Positions 53,693-62,696 of a DNA stretch of 64,000 nt are shown here, in pieces. How positions within the stretch are numbered: position 1 is the first letter of the stretch; every line of letters begins with the position of its first letter. The translations under genes and the position numbers were made by a program. The notes under the pieces are model-generated. The model saw only the letters and a list, made by a program, of their open reading frames with translations, had not been told where the DNA came from and ran no database searches. The stretch spans positions 3,038,001 through 3,102,000 of the forward strand of contig NZ_CP016286.1 in NCBI RefSeq assembly GCF_001679785.1. Reading direction: 5' to 3'. This stretch comes from Rhizobium leguminosarum. Lineage in GTDB: Bacteria > Pseudomonadota > Alphaproteobacteria > Rhizobiales > Rhizobiaceae.

Positions 53693-54673
53693 TCAACCCG
53701 GATACCAGACGATGCGAGGCTCCTCCTTTGAACGCTCGTATTGCCAGGCCGAGTCGATAAGCATTTCGAGATCGTAATTTGGCTGCCAATCCAGCAGGTA
53801 TTTCGCCTTGCTGTTGTCCATCCAATTGGAATGGAAGCGGCTCGGTATGTCGACAGAGCCGAGATTGCGCGTGCGCAAGAGATAAGCGGCGACTTCAGCA
53901 TAGTCGACGGGGCGATCCATGCAGATATTGAAGAGCTGCCGCTCCGCCCGCGGATTGTCGATCGCTGCCAATATTGCCGATACAAGGTCGTCGACATGGA
54001 CGAAATTGCGCTTCAGTGCACGTCCGTCGGCATCCAAGAGCAGCGGCACCGTACCCATCGCCGCATAGCGCCGTGCCGCGTCTTCCGGAACGAGCGTCTT
54101 CCAGTCGGGGCCGCCAAAGACGTCGTCTCCAAAAGACAGCGAATACTTGAAATCGTCCTTTTCCATGATCCAGGGCGCGCGCAGACAACAGCCATTGAGG
54201 CCATACTGAATGCCAAACTGCTCCAGCATGACCTCTTCCAGGACTTTGGAGAGCGCATAGCTTCCCGGATAGGCACAATGGCGGGCGTTCTCGGTGATCG
54301 GGCCGTCGTGGCGATAGTGGAAATGTCCCACACCCGCATCACCACCGATCAGGATGAACTGGCGTGCCGTCACGCTCGTACGGAACTCCTCGAGCAGCCA
54401 AAAGAGACCTTTGACCGTGACATCCATGATGTCTTCAGGCGTTTCCTTGCATGTGGCGAGATGCACGACATGGGTAACGTCAACCAGCGCCGCTGCCACG
54501 ACATCGCGATCGGCGATTGAGCCTTGGAAGACATCGACACGGTCGGTCGCCTCGTACAAACGATTATGACAAAGCGCACGAATACGGGCTTTGGAAAATC
54601 TCGGATCGTCAAGCAGCCCAGCAATGAAGCGCCGCCCGACCTTGCCCGTCGCTCCGGTCACAAGGATCAGCAT
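53693..54673 (-). CDS. NAD-dependent epimerase/dehydratase family protein
   Basis: 326 aa, start preceded by GGGGGAGAAACG. Extended SDR: the cofactor motif VTGATGKVGRRFIAG is at residues 5-19, and the active-site YALSK is near 145 with a preceding GGDAGVGHFHY segment. It could epimerise or oxidise the imported sugar; uronate dehydrogenase-like members have similar length. It is divergent from the ABC ATPase gene and upstream of the binding protein in the same direction. Confidence 0.85.
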   Translation of the reverse strand: MLILVTGATGKVGRRFIAGLLDDPRFSKARIRALCHNRLYEATDRVDVFQGSIADRDVVAAALVDVTHVVHLATCKETPEDIMDVTVKGLFWLLEEFRTSVTARQFILIGGDAGVGHFHYRHDGPITENARHCAYPGSYALSKVLEEVMLEQFGIQYGLNGCCLRAPWIMEKDDFKYSLSFGDDVFGGPDWKTLVPEDAARRYAAMGTVPLLLDADGRALKRNFVHVDDLVSAILAAIDNPRAERQLFNICMDRPVDYAEVAAYLLRTRNLGSVDIPSRFHSNWMDNSKAKYLLDWQPNYDLEMLIDSAWQYERSKEEPRIVWYPG

Positions 54674-54728
54674 GCCGTTTCTCCCCCATTAATAGCTAAT
54701 ATCTGCGCGCCACTCTCGTCAAATGATA

Positions 54729-54741
54729 TTTGTCTGACAAA
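54729..54741. promoter_or_regulatory. Palindrome, candidate GntR (FadR-type) operator
   Basis: TTTGTC-T-GACAAA is a perfect palindrome in the 259-bp divergent gap between the epimerase and the ABC ATPase genes. FadR-subfamily operators commonly have a TTGTC-N-GACAA-like layout. A second, wider inverted repeat (TGCGACA at 54751, TGTCGCA at 54791) lies beside it. Confidence 0.5.
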
Positions 54742-54932
54742 ACAGATTTTTGCGACAATAAGGTCAATTGCCGGGACAATGAGTTGACGCTGTCGCAGGG
54801 TTTTGCGTAAATGCTCCCGATCGCTTTTCCTGGGAGGATACTGGAAAAGCGCACTCGCCGGAGCCTTGCCTCGAAGACAAGCAGGGTTCGGTGCGATGGA
54901 TAGCCCGCAGGTTTTGGGAGGCGAGGAGGCTG

Positions 54933-55673
54933 GTGGCGGTTCTTGAGCTCAGCAATGTTTCCAAACATTTCGGTGCCATCCAGGCAGTCAACGATGTTTC
55001 GTTATCGCTCGAGGCGGGGCAGGTTGTCGGCCTCATGGGCGACAACGGGGCTGGCAAATCCACACTGGTGAAGATGATTGCCGGCAACTTCCGGCCGAGC
55101 CATGGAACCATGCGGCTCGACGGCGCCGATCTCGTGCTTCATCGGCCGAAGGAAGCACGCCAGCATGGCATTGAGATCGTTCACCAGGATTTGGCGCTCT
55201 GCAACAATCTGACGGCGGCAGCGAACGTCTTCCTCGGACGAGAATTGCGCCGTGGCGTATGGCCTCTTCGCATCCTCGACCACAAGGCCATGTACAAGCG
55301 CGCCGGCGAGATATTTCGCGAGCTCAAATCCGAGACGCGGGCGCGCGATCTCGTCAAGCAAATGTCAGGTGGTCAGCGCCAAGCGGTCGCGATCGGCCGC
55401 ACGATGCTGTCGGAAGCGAAAATCGTATTGATGGACGAGCCGACCGCAGCCATTTCCGTGCGCCAGGTGGCTGAGGTTCTGAATCTGATCCGCCAATTGC
55501 GGGACCAGGGCATTATCGTTGTCCTGATCAGCCACCGCATGCCCGACGTCTTTTCGGTCGCCGACCGCGTGATCGTGATGCGGCGAGGCAGAAAAGTAGC
55601 CGACAAGCAGATTGCGGCAAGTTCGCCGGAGGAAGTAACGGGACTGATCACCGGCGCCATCGAACAAGTGTGA
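54933..55673 (+). CDS. Sugar ABC importer, single-domain ATPase (FrcA-like)
   Basis: 246 aa from GTG 54933 (VAVLELSNVSKHFGAI); a longer frame opens at GTG 54891. Walker A GDNGAGKST, Q-loop region IVHQDLALCNNLTA, signature MSGGQRQAVAIGR, Walker B IVLMDEPTAA and H-loop ISHR. Unlike RbsA it has one ABC unit, so two copies would assemble, as in FrcA. It partners the permease downstream and the binding protein on the other strand. Confidence 0.9.
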   Translation: MAVLELSNVSKHFGAIQAVNDVSLSLEAGQVVGLMGDNGAGKSTLVKMIAGNFRPSHGTMRLDGADLVLHRPKEARQHGIEIVHQDLALCNNLTAAANVFLGRELRRGVWPLRILDHKAMYKRAGEIFRELKSETRARDLVKQMSGGQRQAVAIGRTMLSEAKIVLMDEPTAAISVRQVAEVLNLIRQLRDQGIIVVLISHRMPDVFSVADRVIVMRRGRKVADKQIAASSPEEVTGLITGAIEQV

Positions 55674-55713
55674 TCGATGCTATCCGTTGCAACAGGAAGG
55701 AAGAAGGTTGACG

Positions 55714-56712
55714 ATGGCGATTACACTTGACCAAACGATCGGACAGAAGCAACGGAGCTGGCTTGCAACGATCATGAGCGGCCAGACATTCTGGGTGCTG
55801 ATTGCAGTCATTCTCGCCTGCATTTTTCTGTCGATGGCAACGGACTCCTTTGCGACGGCGAAGAACATCTACAACATCACCCGCAACGTCACCTTCGTCG
55901 CCATTATCGCGCTGGGCATGACGCTGGTCATCATCACCGGCGGCATCGATTTGTCCGTTGGCTCCGTACTTTGCCTGTGCAGCATGGTGCTGGCGGTCGT
56001 CATGCATGCGGGATACAGTATTGAAGTCGGCATCGCCGCCTCGATCGGTACGGCTCTATTGGTCGGAGCTTTCAACGGCGTCTTGATTGCTTATCTTGGC
56101 TTCCCCCCTTTCGTCGTCACGCTCGGCATGTTGTCGATTGCGCGCAGCCTTGCGATGGTTGCATCCAACAACACTGTGGTTTTTGAGTTCGGACCTGATC
56201 ACGACAAACTACTGGCTCTGGGTGGCGGCGCCTGGGTTTTTGGCATCGCCAATCCAGTGCTTTACATGGTCGTGCTGGCACTCATTACCGGTTTCGTGCT
56301 GCGCTGGACCAAGTTCGGCCGCTATGTCTTTGCCATTGGCGGCAATGAGCACGCCGCGACACTGACGGGCGTTCCCGTGCCGAGGATCAAGGTCATCGTC
56401 TATATGATTTCCGCCCTGTCGGCGGGGGTCGCCGGCATCATTCAAACCGGCTGGCTCGGCGCTGTCACCACAAACATCGGCGCCGGAATGGAACTTCAGG
56501 TCATTGCCGCCGCGGTTATCGGCGGCGCCAATCTGGCCGGCGGCGTTGGCACCGCCTTTGGAGCCTTGGTCGGCGCCGCACTCATCGAAATCATCCGCAA
56601 CAGTCTTGGCCTGCTCGGCATCAACGCATTCTGGCAAGGGTGCTTTATCGGCGGGGCAATCGTGCTCGCCGTCCTTTTCGACCGGCTTCGCAACTTGCGC
56701 CAGGGCGAGTAG
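55714..56712 (+). CDS. Sugar ABC importer permease (RbsC/FrcC-like)
   Basis: 332 aa from MAITLDQTIGQKQRSW, six bases after AGAAGG. Eight to ten helices. Family segments: GMTLVIITGGIDLSVGSVL, FPPFVVTLGMLSIARSLAM, GRYVFAIGGNEHAATLTGV and a C-terminal NSLGLLGINAFWQGCFIGGAIV. It forms the channel for the sugar caught by the RbsB-like protein. Forty bases separate it from the ATPase gene. Confidence 0.92.
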   Translation: MAITLDQTIGQKQRSWLATIMSGQTFWVLIAVILACIFLSMATDSFATAKNIYNITRNVTFVAIIALGMTLVIITGGIDLSVGSVLCLCSMVLAVVMHAGYSIEVGIAASIGTALLVGAFNGVLIAYLGFPPFVVTLGMLSIARSLAMVASNNTVVFEFGPDHDKLLALGGGAWVFGIANPVLYMVVLALITGFVLRWTKFGRYVFAIGGNEHAATLTGVPVPRIKVIVYMISALSAGVAGIIQTGWLGAVTTNIGAGMELQVIAAAVIGGANLAGGVGTAFGALVGAALIEIIRNSLGLLGINAFWQGCFIGGAIVLAVLFDRLRNLRQGE

Positions 56713-56772
56713 ACGAACCCGGCTCTTAAGAGATTTCTGCGGCTCGCGCCCGCGCCAGGAGCGGCCGTACGC

Positions 56773-57821
56773 TCAAGCAGTCCGGCCTTGTTCAGTCCGC
56801 TTTGTTGAGTGCCCGTTGCCATTGAAAAAGTGCACCTTCGAGACATCGGCGGTGAGCCCTATTTGGTTTCCCGCCTTCATGTCGCCACCGTCGTGGAGGA
56901 CGAGGCAATCATGCCCAGCCGGCAGCTTGACGTGGAGCAGCGTTACCGCCCCGGTATATTCGCAAAGCCCGACGGTTCCGCGCAGCGTCCCCTCTCGAGG
57001 CTCCACGACGCTTAGATGCTCCGGCCTTATCCCGATGGTCTCGGCGGCGGTATCCGCTGCCGTTGCGCCTGTCAGCAAAGGCGCGATATCTGCCGGGAGC
57101 AGATTCATTTTTGGGCTGCCGATGAATTGCGCCACGAATATATTTGACGGCCGCTCGTATAGTTCTCTGGGGGAACCGACCTGCTCGACGCGGCCGTCGC
57201 GCAGAACCACGATCTTGTCGGCGAGCGTCATCGCTTCGACCTGATCGTGCGTTACATAGATCATCGTCGTGGAGAGCCGCTTGTGCAGTGCGGCGATTTC
57301 AGAGCGCATGTGCACGCGCAACTCCGCATCGAGGTTCGACAGCGGTTCGTCGAACAGGAAGACATCGGGATGTCCGACGATGGCCCGGCCGATCGCGACG
57401 CGCTGCCGCTGGCCGCCGGAAAGCTCGCGGGGTAGCGATCGAGCAATGCTTCGATCTTCAACGTGGCGCTCGCTTCGTCGACGCGCTTCTGACGCTCCTG
57501 CGCCGGAACTTTGCGGACCTTGAGCCCGAAACCCATATTGTCCCGGACGGTCAGATGCGGATAGAGGGCATAGGATTGGAAGACCATGGCAACGCCGCGT
57601 TTCGAAGCCGGCACTTCGTTGACCACCCGGCCGCCAATCGCAAGTTCACCGCCGCTGAGATATTCCAGCCCCGAAATCAGCCGCAACAAGGTGGACTTGC
57701 CGCAGCCTGACGGACCAACGAATACGACGAACTCACCCGGATCGATCCTGAGATCGACGCCGCGGATGACCTCGACGGCGCCGAAGCGTTTTTCGATGCC
57801 TTTAAGCGATACACTGCTCAT
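56773..57821 (-). pseudogene. ABC importer ATPase (UgpC/MalK type), frameshifted
   Basis: The first part (57821 to about 57433) encodes Walker [10 protein letters not shown] and continues to LLDRYP. The frame then breaks; LSGGQRQR, the Walker B region and the rest (from [20 protein letters not shown] to TEQGRTA) are in another frame. The total length, 1049 bp, is one base short of 350 codons. The break is at a GGGG run (57429-57432), and one extra base there would restore a normal 349-aa protein. It is either a sequencing error or a recent inactivation. Walker A and the signature motif cannot be in one product as read. Confidence 0.8.
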
Positions 57822-57834
57822 GAACGAAAATTCC

Positions 57835-58677
57835 TCATCCCTTCACGCCTGATAGCGCAAAACTTTCGATGATCTGCCGCTGGGCGATCAGATAGACGAT
57901 CAGGATCGGCACCACGGCAAGGCTGGTAGCGGCAAGCTGCAGGTTCCACAACGGTAAGCCGTAGCTGTCGTTGAAGTTCGACAAGGCCAAAGGCAGCGTG
58001 AACATGTCGAGCGAGCTCAGAAAGATCAGCGGCTCCAGGAACAGGTTCCACGAGAACAGAAAGGTGATGATGGAAACCGCAGCCAGGGCCGGACGCGCCA
58101 TCGGCAGCGCTATCTTCCACCAAACGCCGAAGCGTGAGAGGCCGTCCATCTTGCCGGCTTCTTCCAGTTCCTTGGGCAGGGCCAGGAAGTACTGGCGCAT
58201 CAGGAACGTTGCCATCACCCCATGAGGGCCGAAGGTGGGCAGCAGGATCAGCGGCCAGTGAGTATCCACCAAACCAAACCAACGCATCAGGAAGAAGTTC
58301 GGAATGATCGTCACTTCCTCCGGCACCATGAGCGCCGAGATCAGAAAAAGCATCAGCAGCCCGGCACCGGCAAACCGCATGCGCGCCAGCGCATAGCCGG
58401 CCAGGGACGAGATGGCGAGGGTGAGCGCCGTCACCACGATCGCGATGTAAAGCGAGTTGAAATACTGCCGCGCGAACGGCTGATATGTGAACACTTCAAC
58501 GAAATTCTGCCAGCGCCAGACGCGCGGAATAAGCGTCGGCGCGCCGAATATCTCGGTCACGCTCTTGAAGCCGGCAGACACCATCCAAACGAATGGGAAA
58601 ACAAAAGGAATGGCGGCGATCAGCAGTGCGATCGTCCAGCAGGTGCGGTAGAGGATCTGGATTTGGCGCTGGGTCAC
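57835..58677 (-). CDS. Sugar ABC importer permease (MalG type)
   Basis: 280 aa starting at GTG 58677 (VTQRQIQILYRTCWTIALL). The GTG overlaps the stop of the MalF-type gene (GTGA). The frame continues to 58932 inside the previous gene, but that part is not real protein. Six helices; the EAA loop reads PKELEEAGKMDGLSRFGVW; it ends ESFALSGVKG. It is followed 13 bases later by the ATPase gene. Confidence 0.88.
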   Translation of the reverse strand: MTQRQIQILYRTCWTIALLIAAIPFVFPFVWMVSAGFKSVTEIFGAPTLIPRVWRWQNFVEVFTYQPFARQYFNSLYIAIVVTALTLAISSLAGYALARMRFAGAGLLMLFLISALMVPEEVTIIPNFFLMRWFGLVDTHWPLILLPTFGPHGVMATFLMRQYFLALPKELEEAGKMDGLSRFGVWWKIALPMARPALAAVSIITFLFSWNLFLEPLIFLSSLDMFTLPLALSNFNDSYGLPLWNLQLAATSLAVVPILIVYLIAQRQIIESFALSGVKG

Positions 58678-59597
58678 TCCGATCCCTTTCTCCGCAGCAT
58701 CACCTGCACCAGTGTCAGCGCCATGATCATCACGAACATGATCATCGCGAGCGCCGAGGCATAGCCGACGTTGAAGAACTTGAAGCCCTGCTGGTAGATG
58801 TAGAAGGCAAGCACCAGTGTGCCGTTTTCCGGGCCGCCACCGGTCATCTGGTATATGTGATCGAAGACCTTGAAAGAGCCGATCGTCGTGATGACCATGA
58901 TGACGAGCGTGGTCGGCGCCAGCAACGGCCAAGTAATCATGCTGAAGATCTGCCGGCGTGAGGCGCCCTCCAGGCGCGCCGCCTCTTCATAGTCCCGCGG
59001 GATCGCCTGCAGCGCCGCAATGTAGAGGATCATGTTGAGGCCGACCATCTTGAAGACGCGGGTGACGATGACCGCCGCCATGGCCCAGTTCGGTTCACGC
59101 AGCCAGTTTGGACCGGTGATCCCGACCAGCGCCAGTACCTGGTTGATGAAACCGCCTTCTCCCTGCAGCAGAAACTTCCAGACGATCGCCCAGGCGATGG
59201 CCGAGGTGATGACGGGAGCGAAAAACACCGTGCGAAAGAACACGACCCCGAAGAACGGCCGGGAAAGGGCGAGTGCCAAGGCGAGCGCGAGCGCCATATT
59301 GAGCGGCACGAGACCGATCGCGAAAACAACCGAATTGCGTACCACAAGCCAAAAGTCAGGGTTTTCGAGCAACGCATTCTGAAAATTTGCAAGGCCTACG
59401 AAGGTGGCCTGCTGGCTGAGCAGGTTCCATTCGGTCATTGAATAATAGACCACTGCACAGAGCGGACCGAGGAAGAAGATGAGGAAGCCGATGAAGGTGG
59501 GACTGACGAACAGCCACGCCTCCATCATCTCTCTCATCTTCAACGTCAGCCAGGTCTTTTGGCCGGTTCGAATGGAGTTATGAACGGTATCGGCCAT
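58674..59597 (-). CDS. Sugar ABC importer permease (MalF type)
   Basis: 307 aa from MADTVHNSIRTGQKTW. Six helices, first at about LFVSPTFIGFLIFFLG. The EAA loop reads PRDYEEAARLEGASRRQIF, followed by IYQMTGGGPENGT. It starts 11 bases after the binding-protein stop; the ribosome site is weak, so translation may depend on the upstream gene. Confidence 0.9.
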   Translation of the reverse strand: MADTVHNSIRTGQKTWLTLKMREMMEAWLFVSPTFIGFLIFFLGPLCAVVYYSMTEWNLLSQQATFVGLANFQNALLENPDFWLVVRNSVVFAIGLVPLNMALALALALALSRPFFGVVFFRTVFFAPVITSAIAWAIVWKFLLQGEGGFINQVLALVGITGPNWLREPNWAMAAVIVTRVFKMVGLNMILYIAALQAIPRDYEEAARLEGASRRQIFSMITWPLLAPTTLVIMVITTIGSFKVFDHIYQMTGGGPENGTLVLAFYIYQQGFKFFNVGYASALAMIMFVMIMALTLVQVMLRRKGSE

Positions 59598-59608
59598 CTT
59601 CGTTCTGA

Positions 59609-60856
59609 TCAAAGCAGCGGCTGGATTGCCGCACAGATGCCCTTGATGGCGGCATCGACATCGGCATCCGGCTTCCACAGGGCATCGACACGAGGCGCCA
59701 TAGCGGCAAGGATCTGGGGCGCTTTTTCGTTGGCCGAAACCACCCGGCCCTTTTCTATAGCGGCAGCCACATTCTTCATCATCTCGGGCGGCACGAGCTT
59801 GTTGCCGTTGATGAATGCATCGGCCTGCAGAACGCTCTTGCGGGCCGGCGGGAAGAACTGCGCCATGGTGGCGACATTTTCCTTGTTGGTCATATGCGCT
59901 ACGAATTCCGCGGCGATTTCCGTATTCTTGCCTTGGGCGAACACAACAAGACCGGCCTGGCCGATAACGGGTGACTCACCACCTGGGCCGGTGGGCAACG
60001 GTGCGATGCCCCACTTGAAGCCGGCTTCCGCCATCTTCGAAGCACGGGAAATCTGGTTGACCGTCATCGCCGAACTGCCGGAGAAGTAATCGCCCTGTTC
60101 GCCCGGCGGAACGATGGACTTGTCCTTGAAGACCATGTCATGCAACTGCTTGACCGCCTTGACGGCTTCGGGCTTGTCGAAGCCGCATTCCTTGTTCGAC
60201 CAGATATCGCCACCATAGGCGCGGATTGGCGGCAGAAGGGCATGGGTCATGCGAGAGGCATAGCCTTCGCCATCCTTGAACTCGAAGCCCCATTTGCCGG
60301 GATTGGTTTCCGCGAGCTTTTTGGAGACTTCCTGGAACTTCTCCATGTTCCATTCGCCCTTGGCGGCGAGCGTCAGCGGGTCTTCGAGCCCGGCTTTGTC
60401 GAACATGTCCTTGTTGTAGTAGATCATGAAAGGAGAGGTGGAGAACGGAATGCCGTAGACCGTTTCGTCCTTCTGCCAGAGGCCCATGGCCGGCTTCGAG
60501 AAATCGTCGAAATCATAGCCTTCCGCCGCCTTGAGCGTCGGGCCGAGATCCTTCAGAAGATTGGCGTTTTCGAAAGCCGGAGCGGCATCCTCCATCATCC
60601 AGGCTATGTCGGGAGCATTGCCGCCGGCGATCTGGAAGGTCAGTTTCTGGGTGTAGTCGTTGACCGGCACGGTCTCGAACTTCACGTTGACGTCGGGATG
60701 TGTGGCTTTGAAGCTCTCCGCAATGCCATTCAGCATCTTCAGATGAGCCTCGCTCCCGGTCCAGACCGTCATGCGGAGATCCGTCGCGAAGACGGCAGAC
60801 GTCGATATGCACAATGTCAACGCGGATGCTGCGATACCTGCTAATGCGGCCTTCAT
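59609..60856 (-). CDS. Sugar ABC importer binding protein (family 1)
   Basis: 415 aa from MKAALAGIAASALTLC, preceded by GGGAGGAAACC; the frame extends to 61102 but has no ribosome site there. Signal peptide ends at about TSAVFATD. Typical segments: MTVWTGSEAHLKMLNGIAES, FKATHPDVNVKFETVP, GIPFSTSPFMIYYNKDMFDK and MTVNQISRASKMAEAG. It binds a sugar or sugar acid for the two permeases downstream. It is transcribed after the SDR gene, with a hairpin between them. Confidence 0.9.
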   Translation of the reverse strand: MKAALAGIAASALTLCISTSAVFATDLRMTVWTGSEAHLKMLNGIAESFKATHPDVNVKFETVPVNDYTQKLTFQIAGGNAPDIAWMMEDAAPAFENANLLKDLGPTLKAAEGYDFDDFSKPAMGLWQKDETVYGIPFSTSPFMIYYNKDMFDKAGLEDPLTLAAKGEWNMEKFQEVSKKLAETNPGKWGFEFKDGEGYASRMTHALLPPIRAYGGDIWSNKECGFDKPEAVKAVKQLHDMVFKDKSIVPPGEQGDYFSGSSAMTVNQISRASKMAEAGFKWGIAPLPTGPGGESPVIGQAGLVVFAQGKNTEIAAEFVAHMTNKENVATMAQFFPPARKSVLQADAFINGNKLVPPEMMKNVAAAIEKGRVVSANEKAPQILAAMAPRVDALWKPDADVDAAIKGICAAIQPLL

Positions 60857-60939
60857 GGTTTCCTCCCTTTTTGATCGTCGGCAAATCAGCCTTCGCCGAC
60901 TGAATGCAAACGGCATTCGCCTGGAATTTGGCGGCAAGC

Positions 60940-60961
60940 TGCGGCGGACGGTTCCGCCGCA
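60940..60961 (-). other. Stem-loop between SDR and binding-protein genes
   Basis: TGCGGCGGA (60940-60948) and TCCGCCGCA (60953-60961) pair perfectly around a 4-base loop. No T-run follows on the minus strand. It may mark the 5' end of a separate, more abundant transcript for the binding protein. Confidence 0.45.
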
Positions 60962-60989
60962 TGATCTCGAAAACCTTGCCGCAGGCCGC

Positions 60990-61781
60990 TCACCCGGCAG
61001 CGTGCGGAAGGCTCCCGGGCGCATCTCCGATCGACCATCCTCCGTCGACTGGGATATTTGCACCCGTAATGTAGCTGGCAGCATCGCTGCACAAAAAAAC
61101 AAACGCCCCCACCAGGTCCTGCGGCTGGCCCGGCCTGCCCACAGGGATCTTGGCGGCTACCGCTTTGCGGAACGCCGGGTCGCCGTAGCGCGCGGCATTG
61201 GCCTCGATCTCGATCGCACCCGGCGAAACCACATTCAGCGTGACGCCGCGATGGCCGGTTTCGCGCGCAATCGACCTGATCGCAGTCAACTGCGCCGCCT
61301 TGAGCGACGCATAAACAACCGTTTCCGCCCGCGGTCGCACCGCCATGATACTGCCTGTGGCGACGACCCTACCCCAGCCCCGCTCGGCCATCGGCGGAAC
61401 CAGCTTTGCCGTCAGCGTCAGCAGCGCCGAAAAATTCGATGCCACATGGGCGTTGACATGCGCCTCATCCAATTCCTGCCAGGGCCGTCGATGTTCGATG
61501 GCGGCATTGGCAATGAGGATATCGATCGGGCCGCATGTCCCGAGCACTTCATCGGCAAAAGCCTGCGTCGCACGCCCGTCGGTGAAGTCTGCTTCCAGTA
61601 CCGGCGCTGTGCCTCCGGTCGCCCGGGCCACCTCACGCGCGCCCGTCTCATTACCGAAGTGATGCAGGATCAGTTCCGCTCCATGCTCCGCAAGGCCAAG
61701 CGCAACAGCCCGACCGATGCCGGAACTGGCACCGGTTACCAGCGCGCGCCGACCTTTCAATGAGAAGCGCGCGGCGCTCAT
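60990..61781 (-). CDS. SDR-family oxidoreductase
   Basis: 263 aa. TGASSGIG cofactor motif at residues 17-24, NAAIEH, catalytic Ser in ATGSIMA and the YASLK Tyr/Lys pair, and the end ITGANIPVDGGWSIGD. A classical dehydrogenase, probably oxidising or reducing a sugar acid or lactone in the pathway with the MR/MLE dehydratase. Its start overlaps the GntR stop (ATGA), so they are one operon. Confidence 0.9.
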   Translation of the reverse strand: MSAARFSLKGRRALVTGASSGIGRAVALGLAEHGAELILHHFGNETGAREVARATGGTAPVLEADFTDGRATQAFADEVLGTCGPIDILIANAAIEHRRPWQELDEAHVNAHVASNFSALLTLTAKLVPPMAERGWGRVVATGSIMAVRPRAETVVYASLKAAQLTAIRSIARETGHRGVTLNVVSPGAIEIEANAARYGDPAFRKAVAAKIPVGRPGQPQDLVGAFVFLCSDAASYITGANIPVDGGWSIGDAPGSLPHAAG

Positions 61782-62536
61782 CGCTCGGCATCTTTCAACT
61801 TGTCGGCCACCTCGAGCGAGGCAATGTCGGCAGCTTCGAAATGCTGCCTGATTTTTTGCTCGGCGAGATCGGCGTCACCAACTGCAATTGCGTCGTAGAT
61901 CGCCTGGTGCCGGTCAATCGTTGCCCGCCAGTCAGCGTCGCTGCGGTTGGCGCGACGTGAAAACAATTCCGACACCTCGCGCTGCACGGAACGCATGCTC
62001 TCCATGTGCACGCGGATCATGTAATTACCCGTCGTCACGGCAAGGCCAAGATGAAACAGGATGTCGGCGGCGGTAAAGCCGGAAGGCTCCTTCACGGAAG
62101 CCAGCATGCCTGCCAAGCCCTGCCGCATGATCTCCAGACCTTCCGGATCGCGACGTTCGGCGGCGAGCCGGGCAATTCCCGTCTCGACGACGCGGCGCAT
62201 TTCATTGGCTTCGCGCAGCCGCTTGAGACTGGAGCGGACCGCATAGCCGTAGATTTTGTCCATCGAGTCGCCGCTCAGGGCCTTGGCGCGGGCAACCTTG
62301 CCTTGTTGGGTAAAGATCAGCCCGGCTGCCGTCAACTGACGAAGCGCCTCACGGGCGATCGGCTTCGAGACGCCGAATTCCCTGGCGATCTCCCCTTCGG
62401 GCGGCAACGGCTCACCAGGCGAGATTCGTCCATCAAAGAGTGCGGCGGCAATCGCATCGGACACCCCATCCGCCAACCGCGAAGGGTTCGGCGGCTTGGC
62501 GGTGAAAACGGGTTTCCTTTCGGGAATTTCACTCAT
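61778..62536 (-). CDS. GntR regulator, FadR subfamily
   Basis: 252 aa from MSEIPERKPVFTAK, preceded by GAGGATCGAG. Winged helix (LADGVSDAIAAALFDGRISP, then REFGVSKPIAREALRQLTAAGLI) and FCD domain (ADILFHLGLAVTTGN; HQAIYDAIAVGDADLAEQKI). It is first in the leftward transcript and divergent from the dehydratase gene, with an inverted repeat between. It most likely senses a sugar acid and controls both sides. Confidence 0.88.
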   Translation of the reverse strand: MSEIPERKPVFTAKPPNPSRLADGVSDAIAAALFDGRISPGEPLPPEGEIAREFGVSKPIAREALRQLTAAGLIFTQQGKVARAKALSGDSMDKIYGYAVRSSLKRLREANEMRRVVETGIARLAAERRDPEGLEIMRQGLAGMLASVKEPSGFTAADILFHLGLAVTTGNYMIRVHMESMRSVQREVSELFSRRANRSDADWRATIDRHQAIYDAIAVGDADLAEQKIRQHFEAADIASLEVADKLKDAER

Positions 62537-62575
62537 CTCGATCCTCATATTCACAAAGCTAACATGCAGTTTCCA

Positions 62576-62606
62576 ACTTAGCAACTAGGTTTATCAGTTG
62601 CCAAGT
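62576..62606. promoter_or_regulatory. Inverted repeat, candidate GntR operator
   Basis: ACTTAGCAACT (62576-62586) and AGTTGCCAAGT (62596-62606) are complementary at 10 of 11 positions with a 9-base spacer. The element lies in the 160-bp divergent gap, 40 bases before the GntR start and 90 before the dehydratase start. Confidence 0.55.
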
Positions 62607-62696
62607 CGCCAACATCTAGCTAGGAATAACAGACACGCCCCAAAGCAGCGAGCAAAACCAAGAGCAACGAGCAAAACATTGGGAACGAAAGAGCCG

